Shown here: positions 5,686 to 9,654 of the stretch, one piece after another | Layout: every line of letters begins with the position of its first letter | How positions within the stretch are numbered: position 1 is the stretch's first letter | Source: Candidatus Woesearchaeota archaeon | GTDB lineage: Archaea > Nanobdellota > Nanobdellia > Woesearchaeales > WJKL01 | NCBI GenBank assembly: GCA_019322455.1 | Contig: JAHWIT010000138.1 | Coordinates: forward strand, 1-9,654 | Reading direction: 5' to 3' | Length of the DNA: 9,654 nt | The notes under the pieces: model-generated | Database searches by the model: none | Told to the model about the DNA's origin: nothing | Seen by the model: the letters and a program-made list of their open reading frames with translations, nothing else | Made by a program: the position numbers and the translations under genes

Positions 5686-5863
5686 TAAGCTTTAAAATAG
5701 GCTTAGTAGCAAACCCAAGGCCTTTGGCCAAATTTTTCAGGTACCCGCATGAGCGAAGCGAATGTGACTCTTCGTTCCGTTTCGTAAAACTGCAATTGGT
5801 GCTCAATATCAGTCTGCAGCAGTTTGAGCAAGAAAAATTTAGGGTTTCTACTAAGCTTTAAAA
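5686..5863. repeat. Element with inverted ends flanked by 12-bp direct repeats (possible MITE-like insertion)
   Basis: TAAGCTTTAAAA occurs exactly at 5686-5697 and again at 5852-5863, enclosing the structured segment. The inner ends form imperfect inverted repeats of 15 bp with one bulge. Inverted ends plus a flanking duplication are what a short non-autonomous insertion would leave. Against this, the right direct repeat overlaps the outermost five bases of the right inverted arm, so the boundaries are not clean. The interior is visibly richer in G and C than its surroundings and contains GAGCGAAGCGAATG-like sequence typical of dispersed extragenic repeats. No second full copy is in the window. 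The 278-nt gap between 5648 and 5927 contains only this element and the flanking promoters. Confidence 0.4.
5700..5857 (+). ncRNA. Candidate structured RNA (multibranched fold) of unknown family
   Basis: The sequence can fold into a closed, branched structure. The outer helix pairs 5701-5709 with 5848-5856 (GCTTAGTAG/CTACTAAGC) and, after a bulged C at 5710, 5711-5716 with 5842-5847 (AAACCC/GGGTTT). Next is a hairpin GGCC-TTT-GGCC at 5719-5729, then a second helix 5730-5738 with 5832-5840 (AAATTTTTC/GAAAAATTT). Inside are a 12-position hairpin 5751-5762 with 5771-5782 (loop 5763-5770, three G-U pairs, one A-C mismatch) and a 7-bp hairpin 5800-5806 with 5824-5830 (TGCTCAA/TTGAGCA). 5787-5793 can instead pair with 5819-5825. 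The wobble positions are G-U only when read on the plus strand. A TATA box is spaced to start transcription at 5700. No tRNA, 5S, SRP or RNase P hallmark is visible. It could instead be a DNA repeat; see the flanking direct repeats. Confidence 0.45.
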
Positions 5864-5870
5864 CAAAAAC

Positions 5871-5881
5871 TTTATATATAA
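5871..5881 (+). promoter_or_regulatory. TATA box of the RHH-ABC operon
   Basis: TTTATATATAA, the strongest TATA match in the window, centred near 5876. Transcription should begin near 5900-5902, giving a leader of about 25 nt before the RHH start codon. It lies downstream of the structured element, so that element is not expected in this operon's leader. Confidence 0.55.
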
Positions 5882-5885
5882 CTTG

Positions 5886-5904
5886 TATTACTTAATAAGT
5901 AATA
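5886..5904. promoter_or_regulatory. 19-bp perfect palindrome, probable RHH operator
   Basis: TATTACTTA-A-TAAGTAATA has 9-bp arms around one base. It begins 5 bp after the TATA box and covers the predicted transcription start, a position where a bound repressor would block RNA polymerase recruitment. The adjacent gene codes for a ribbon-helix-helix protein, a class that commonly binds such palindromes as dimers of dimers and represses its own operon. Confidence 0.55.
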
Positions 5905-5926
5905 ATCATATAAAATATGTAAAAGT

Positions 5927-6073
5927 ATGACAAAGGAAAGAATTACAATAACAATTGACAAAGAACTTCTCTCTTGGCTAGATAAAAAAATCCAGGAAAA
6001 AATATTTGCTAATCGTTCTCATGGATTTGAATACTTAATTAAAAAAGCAGAAAATGAAGATAAAAAGAAATGA
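5927..6073 (+). CDS. Ribbon-helix-helix (CopG/Arc-type) transcriptional regulator
   Basis: A 48-residue protein from ATG 5927 to TGA 6071-6073. It has the full pattern of a minimal RHH fold: the beta-strand ERITITID at 4-11, helix 1 KELLSWLDKKIQEK at about 12-25, a turn with ANRSHG at 28-33, and helix 2 FEYLIKKAEN at about 34-43. The strand's alternating residues (R, T, T) would insert into the DNA major groove, and NRSHGFEYLI matches the usual start of helix 2 in archaeal members. It is the first gene of the ABC operon and lies just after a palindrome at the promoter, so it probably represses its own operon; the inducer is unknown. No Shine-Dalgarno precedes the ATG. An ATG immediately followed by TAA (5917-5922) lies five bases before it and may be chance. 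Confidence 0.87.
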   Translation: MTKERITITIDKELLSWLDKKIQEKIFANRSHGFEYLIKKAENEDKKK

Positions 6074-6794
6074 AACTTACGAACGAAGTGAGGAAGGTTT
6101 GAAAATGAAATTTTCAAAAAATAAAAGAACAATAATAAAAATAGAAGAAGTATGGAAAACATACAGAATGGGAGAAGTAGAAGTCCATGCTCTTAGAGGC
6201 ATGAATTTTGAAGTTAAAAAAGGCGAATTTGTTGCTATAATGGGTCCATCTGGTTCTGGAAAATCAACAGCAGTTAACATGATCGGAGTTCTAGATATTC
6301 CAACAAAAGGAGAAATATATCTAGAAGGTAAAAATATTGCTCATCTCGAAGAATCAGAATTAGCCCAGATAAGAGGAAAAAAAATAGGATTCATATTCCA
6401 GCAGTTCAATTTAATTCCTACCCTCACAGCAAAAGAAAATATAATGCTTCCTATGATATTCCAAGGAGTATCCCATGAAAAAAGAAAACAAAGAGCAGAA
6501 AAACTTCTAAAAATGGTCGAACTTGGAGACAGAATGGATCACAAGCCAACAGAACTCTCTGGAGGCCAGCAGCAAAGAGTAGCAATAGCAAGATCATTAG
6601 CAAATGATCCAGAGGTTATTCTTGCTGATGAACCAACAGGAAACCTTGATTCAAAAACTGGTAAGTTAGTAATTGATTTTTTATGTAATATGCATAAAAA
6701 TGAGAAAAAAACAATTGTCATGGTCTCACACGATAAAGATATAACAAAATATGCTGAAAGAATTGAACATCTAAAAGATGGAAAAATTATTTAA
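6054..6794 (+). CDS. ABC transporter ATPase, MacB/LolD type
   Basis: This is the ATP-hydrolysing subunit for the downstream permeases. In the longest frame (246 residues) it has Walker A GPSGSGKST at 64-72, Q-loop FIFQQFNL at 113-120, signature LSGGQQQR at 168-175, Walker B VILADE at 188-193, D-loop GNLD at 196-199 and switch histidine H226 in VSHDKD. The opening IKIEEVWKTYRMGEVEVHALRG matches the MacB/LolD subfamily, whose members drive mechanical work or lipoprotein and efflux transport rather than classical import. Two starts are possible. The first, at 6054, overlaps the RHH gene by 20 nt and adds 17 charged residues not expected for the family. The second, ATG 6105-6107, follows GTGAGGAAGG, gives 229 residues and fits the family better; I favour it, with 6054 shown as the outer limit. 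The next gene starts 24 nt after its stop. Confidence 0.93.
   Translation: MKIKRNETYERSEEGLKMKFSKNKRTIIKIEEVWKTYRMGEVEVHALRGMNFEVKKGEFVAIMGPSGSGKSTAVNMIGVLDIPTKGEIYLEGKNIAHLEESELAQIRGKKIGFIFQQFNLIPTLTAKENIMLPMIFQGVSHEKRKQRAEKLLKMVELGDRMDHKPTELSGGQQQRVAIARSLANDPEVILADEPTGNLDSKTGKLVIDFLCNMHKNEKKTIVMVSHDKDITKYAERIEHLKDGKII
6098..6118 (+). promoter_or_regulatory. Inverted repeat across the favoured ATPase start codon
   Basis: TTTGAAAAT at 6098-6106 and ATTTTCAAA at 6110-6118 are perfect 9-bp complements with three bases between them. In mRNA this hairpin would hold part of the ATG at 6105-6107 in its stem, so it might limit ATPase translation unless ribosomes finishing the RHH gene 31 nt upstream open it. 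The stem is AT-rich and the three-base loop is tight, so the effect could be small. Confidence 0.3.
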
Positions 6795-6806
6795 AGAATA
6801 AAATAA

Positions 6807-6812
6807 GGTGAT
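6807..6812 (+). promoter_or_regulatory. Ribosome binding site GGTGAT
   Basis: Exact match to the archaeal anti-Shine-Dalgarno core, six bases before the ATG at 6819. It fixes that start and contrasts with the first genes of operons in this window, which mostly lack such a site. Confidence 0.65.
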
Positions 6813-6818
6813 TAAAAA

Positions 6819-8069
6819 ATGAACAAAAACAAAATACTATTAATATCAATTTTTATTTTAAGCTTATGCCTACAAACAGCATATGCTATAAATACAGTAG
6901 AAGGCTCTAAAATTGAAGTAAGTCTTATCAGCCAAGAGCCTGATCCAGTAAATCCTGGAGAAATTGTTGATTTAAGATTCAAGATAGAAAATTTAGGATC
7001 AGCTCCAACAGGAAATCTAATATTCGAAATCCTTCCTCAATACCCTTTTTCAATATATAAAGGAAGTCCTCAACAAAAAATATCTTCACTACAAGGAGTA
7101 CAAAGAGACAATGAAGGAGCAATTATATTATACAAAATAAAAGTAGATGAAGATGCAGTAGAAAGAGAAGAAACAATAGATATAAGATACAGAGAAGAAA
7201 AACATGGTTCTCCATGGATATTAATTGAAGATTTTCCAATAAGAATAAGAACTCGAGATATTGTTGTCTCAATTGAATCAATAACCTCTTCTCCAGATCC
7301 AATCTCTCCTGGAAAAGAAGCATTAGTTTCTTTTAAAATAAAAAATAATGCAGATTCATTAATAAGAGATTTAAAAATAAAATTAGATTTATCCGGAACT
7401 GAAATACCTTTTGCTCCAGTAAAATCCACAGCAGAAAAACAGATTTATCAGCTTAGCGCAAAAAAGGATATTGACCTTAAATTCTACCTAATGGCAGAAC
7501 CCGACGCAGAAGGTGGAGTTTATAAAATCCCAATAAATATTTCTTATTCAGATGAAACAGGAACTTCTTACTCCAAAGCCGATATAATAAGCTTGAAAAT
7601 AGCTTCAACACCAAATCTTCTTGCTACGATTGATTCTACAAAAATATACAGCAAAAACAAGGCAGGAGAAGTTGTGATAAAAATAGTTAACAGAGGATTA
7701 ACAAACATAAAACTGCTGACAGCAAAACTAGACATCAGCAATGATTTTGAAGTTTTATCTCAGTCAGAAGTTTATATTGGAAATATTGATTCTGATGATT
7801 ATGAAACAGTTGAATTTACAATTGACATAAAATCAAAAAAAGAAGTCATAAATCTTCCTCTTGAATTAACATACATGGATTCTACAAACAAAGAATTTAC
7901 ACAAACAAAAAGCATCACTCTAAGAATGTTCAGTGAATCAGATGCGCAAAAAGCAGGAATGGTAGAGAAAAAAAGCATTGGTTACACAATCTTAATCTTA
8001 ATCGTTGCAATAGGATTAGTAATATATTTCTGGAGAAGAAGAAAAAAGAAAAGAGCACAAAAAAAATAA
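6819..8069 (+). CDS. Exported CARDB/Ig-like repeat membrane protein (COG1361 type)
   Basis: The 416-residue protein has a signal peptide at 1-23 (hydrophobic core ILLISIFILSLCL, cleavage likely after AYA), three Ig-like beta domains and a C-terminal anchor. Domain 1 (about 31-146) begins IEVSLISQEPDPVNPGE; domain 2 (about 147-262) begins VVSIESITSSPDPISPGK, so the PDPxxPG turn recurs; domain 3 (about 266-370) contains AGEVVIKIVNRGLTNIK. Residues 388-405 form a transmembrane helix followed by a strongly basic tail (RRRKKKRAQKK), so the bulk faces outside. These repeats resemble CARDB/COG1361 proteins, which in archaea are often encoded beside MacB-type ABC genes. A role as adhesive, envelope-spanning or substrate-docking partner of the ABC complex is an inference from this position. 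It is preceded by GGTGAT, and the permease gene starts 19 nt after its stop. Confidence 0.88.
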   Translation: MNKNKILLISIFILSLCLQTAYAINTVEGSKIEVSLISQEPDPVNPGEIVDLRFKIENLGSAPTGNLIFEILPQYPFSIYKGSPQQKISSLQGVQRDNEGAIILYKIKVDEDAVEREETIDIRYREEKHGSPWILIEDFPIRIRTRDIVVSIESITSSPDPISPGKEALVSFKIKNNADSLIRDLKIKLDLSGTEIPFAPVKSTAEKQIYQLSAKKDIDLKFYLMAEPDAEGGVYKIPINISYSDETGTSYSKADIISLKIASTPNLLATIDSTKIYSKNKAGEVVIKIVNRGLTNIKLLTAKLDISNDFEVLSQSEVYIGNIDSDDYETVEFTIDIKSKKEVINLPLELTYMDSTNKEFTQTKSITLRMFSESDAQKAGMVEKKSIGYTILILIVAIGLVIYFWRRRKKKRAQKK

Positions 8070-8077
8070 TACCATTT

Positions 8078-8081
8078 GGAG
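8078..8081 (+). promoter_or_regulatory. Ribosome binding site GGAG
   Basis: GGAG lies seven bases before the ATG at 8089 and supports that start for the first permease. Confidence 0.45.
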
Positions 8082-8088
8082 CTAATCC

Positions 8089-9312
8089 ATGAATATTGAT
8101 TATATTAAATTTGCAATAGATAATCTTAAGCATAGAAAAATAAGGTCTTGGTTAACTATGCTTGGAATATTTATCGGAATAGCTGCAGTTGTATCTCTAA
8201 TAGGATTAGGAGAAGGACTTAGACAGGCAATTAATGCTCAATTTGGATTCTTAGGAACAGATATTCTTAGTGTTACTGCCTCAGGCGGTTTCGGGCCTCC
8301 AGGAACAGGTGTTGTAGACCCATTAACAGAAAAAGAACTAAATGAAATTGAAAGAGTTAAAGGAGTAGAAGGAGCAGCAGGAAGATTATTGGAATCAGGC
8401 AAGCTAGTTTATAACAAAAAAGCAAGATTTGGTTATGCTGCAAGTGTTCCTGATGGAGAAGATAGAGAAATAATTGAACATGTGCAAAATATGGAAGTTC
8501 AAAAAGGGAGGCTTTTACAGGATGGAGATAGTGGTGTTGTTGTACTAGGAGCAAATTTCTTTGAAGATGAAGATATGTTCGGAAAACCAATTACTCCTGG
8601 AGCAAAAATCGAATTATTAGATGAGGAATTCAAAGTTATAGGAATACTAGAAAAAAAAGGAAATTTCCAAATTGACGGAGCAGTAATTCTTAATGAGGAT
8701 GACTTAAGAGAATTAGTTGACAGAGAAGGGGATGATTATGATATAATTGCAGTACAATTTGATGAAAACGCTGATGTTAACAAAATACAAGTAGATATTG
8801 AAAAAAGACTAAGAAAAGTAAGAAATGTAAAAGAAGGAGAAGAAGATTTTTCAGTGGAAACTCCTGCTTCTATATTAGAAAGTGTAAACTCAACTCTTCT
8901 AGCCATTCAAATATTTGTATATATAATTGCAAGCATCTCTCTTTTAGTAGGAGGAATTGGAATAATGAACACAATGTATACTGCTGTTGTTGAAAGAACA
9001 AAAGAAATTGGGATAATGAAATCAATTGGAGCAAAAAATTCTACAATATTCATTTTATTTTTTATTGAATCTGGTTTATTAGGAACAGTAGGAGGAGCTG
9101 TTGGCGCAGTTCTTGGATATATTGCAGCAAATGGTCTTGCTTTTTTAGGAAGAGCTGTATTAGGAACAGAACTCATTTCAGCATATATTACTCCTCAATT
9201 GATTGTTGGAGCATTATTATTTTCATTTGTAATTGGCTCACTTTTTGGAACAATACCTGCAGTAAGAGCTTCAAAACTAAATCCTGTGGATGCTTTGAGG
9301 TATGCTAAATGA
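8089..9312 (+). CDS. MacB/FtsX-type ABC transporter permease 1
   Basis: The 407 residues follow the MacB topology: one N-terminal helix (about 21-43, after KHRKIRSWLTMLGIFIG), a large extracytoplasmic domain (about 45-265) and three C-terminal helices (about 268-297, 319-350 and 368-391). Between the second and third helices, ERTKEIGIMKSIGAK at 302-316 is the conserved FtsX-family coupling segment that contacts the ATPase. The end, PAVRASKLNPVDALRY, is also typical. MacB-type permeases do not form a classical substrate channel; they transmit ATP-driven motion to the outer domain. Bacterial MacB fuses ATPase and permease; here they are separate genes, as is usual in archaea. The TGA overlaps the next ATG in ATGA, so translation of the two permeases is probably coupled. 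Substrate unknown. Confidence 0.93.
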   Translation: MNIDYIKFAIDNLKHRKIRSWLTMLGIFIGIAAVVSLIGLGEGLRQAINAQFGFLGTDILSVTASGGFGPPGTGVVDPLTEKELNEIERVKGVEGAAGRLLESGKLVYNKKARFGYAASVPDGEDREIIEHVQNMEVQKGRLLQDGDSGVVVLGANFFEDEDMFGKPITPGAKIELLDEEFKVIGILEKKGNFQIDGAVILNEDDLRELVDREGDDYDIIAVQFDENADVNKIQVDIEKRLRKVRNVKEGEEDFSVETPASILESVNSTLLAIQIFVYIIASISLLVGGIGIMNTMYTAVVERTKEIGIMKSIGAKNSTIFILFFIESGLLGTVGGAVGAVLGYIAANGLAFLGRAVLGTELISAYITPQLIVGALLFSFVIGSLFGTIPAVRASKLNPVDALRYAK

Positions 9313-9654
9313 AAGATATACTAAAATATGCAGTCTCAAATTTATGGGACAGAAAAACAAGAAGTTTGCTTTCAATACTTTCTATTTTGATAGGAATAAC
9401 TGCAATCTTTGCATTAATTAGTTTCGGACAAGGATTAAACTCTTACATGCTTGAATTTGGAGAAGAAATGGGAACAGATAAAGTTTTTATGATGCCTGGA
9501 GGAGGACTTGCTCAGGCCCCTGGAACAAGCAATATACTCTTCTCAGAAGATGATTTAGATTTTATCAAAAAAGTTAATGGAGTAGGAGAGGCTTCAGGAA
9601 TGTTTATAGAAAATGGTAGAATCAAATTCAAAGACTATAGAGAAGTGTATACTT
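9309..9654 (+). CDS. MacB/FtsX-type ABC transporter permease 2 (3' end cut by window)
   Basis: The frame opens at ATG 9309, which overlaps the stop of permease 1 in ATGA, and remains open for 115 codons to the window edge. The N-terminus, LKYAVSNLWDRKTRSLLS followed by ILSILIGITAIFALISFGQGL, repeats the layout of permease 1 (IKFAIDNLKHRKIRSWLT, then GIFIGIAAVVSLIGLGEGL). The segment GTDKVFMMPGGG parallels GTDILSVTASGG. It is therefore a diverged paralogue, and the two permeases likely pair as a heterodimer over the shared ATPase. In the first third of the outer domain, FSEDDLDFIKKVNGVGEASG matches the equivalent part of permease 1. The C-terminal helices lie beyond the window. Confidence 0.9.
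   Translation, partial: MKDILKYAVSNLWDRKTRSLLSILSILIGITAIFALISFGQGLNSYMLEFGEEMGTDKVFMMPGGGLAQAPGTSNILFSEDDLDFIKKVNGVGEASGMFIENGRIKFKDYREVYT

Noticed and set aside
5700..5857. Structured segment as a riboswitch in the leader of the RHH-ABC operon
   Set aside because: A strong TATA box and palindrome at 5871-5904 lie after it, so the main operon transcript should start downstream of the structure.
5700..5857. tRNA, 5S, SRP or RNase P RNA
   Set aside because: No cloverleaf with a T-loop motif and no recognisable SRP or RNase P core was seen; the length also does not fit tRNA, 5S or the usual archaeal SRP and RNase P RNAs.
3645..5904. The two promoter palindromes as sites for the same regulator
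   Set aside because: Both contain TACT and AGTA, but the spacing between these cores differs (one versus five bases) and the outer bases differ, so separate regulators are more likely.
7070..7429. 119-codon minus-strand frame opposite the CARDB-repeat gene
   Set aside because: It is antisense to a gene with signal peptide, repeats and anchor; no promoter or binding site supports it.
8907..9176. 89-codon minus-strand frame opposite permease 1
   Set aside because: It is antisense to conserved FtsX-family helices; no independent support.
1..9654. CRISPR array or cas genes linked to the CARF-like protein
   Set aside because: No regularly spaced repeats and no Cas motifs were seen anywhere in the window.

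Overview
The window looks like a chromosome segment from an AT-rich archaeon, most likely a DPANN-type lineage such as Woesearchaeota or Pacearchaeota; the lineage is an inference. The archaeal signs are TATA boxes about 26 nt upstream of expected transcription starts, leaderless or nearly leaderless first genes, GGTGAT-type ribosome binding sites inside operons, a TrmB-family regulator, a CARDB-repeat membrane protein of the COG1361 type, and a MacB-type ABC cassette with two permease genes. Genes are tightly packed. No tRNA, rRNA or CRISPR array was seen.

Layout. 1-1109 (-): 3'-truncated gene for an exported glutaredoxin-like domain fused to a CcdA/DsbD-type membrane domain. 1155-2330 (-): MFS transporter. 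2415-2771 (+): 118-residue Rossmann-like protein resembling a stand-alone CARF domain. 2825-3607 (-): unrecognised 260-residue protein. 3666-4412 (+): short TrmB-family regulator, divergent from the previous gene across a shared palindromic TATA box and a 15-bp palindrome. 4409-5648 (-): two overlapping genes for membrane-anchored, cysteine-bearing paralogues of unknown function. 5649-5926: the only long non-coding stretch, about 280 nt. 5927-9654 (+): a ribbon-helix-helix (RHH) repressor of 48 residues, then ABC ATPase, CARDB-repeat membrane protein, permease 1 and permease 2, which runs off the end.

The non-coding stretch holds the most unusual object. About 157 nt can fold into a multibranched structure closed by a 15-bp helix, with three internal hairpins whose wobble pairs favour the + strand. 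It is flanked by perfect 12-bp direct repeats, and a TATA box is placed to start transcription at its first helix. It may be an undescribed small RNA or a MITE-like repeat.

How the parts may work together. The + strand cassette looks like a self-regulated operon: the RHH gene is preceded by a TATA box and a perfect 19-bp palindrome at the predicted transcription start, and the ABC genes follow with short gaps or an ATGA overlap. The ABC proteins probably form a mechanotransmission-type complex with an extracytoplasmic Ig-like partner. The redox gene at the left edge and the cysteine-paired exported paralogues could belong to one extracytoplasmic disulfide theme, but this rests only on motifs and proximity.
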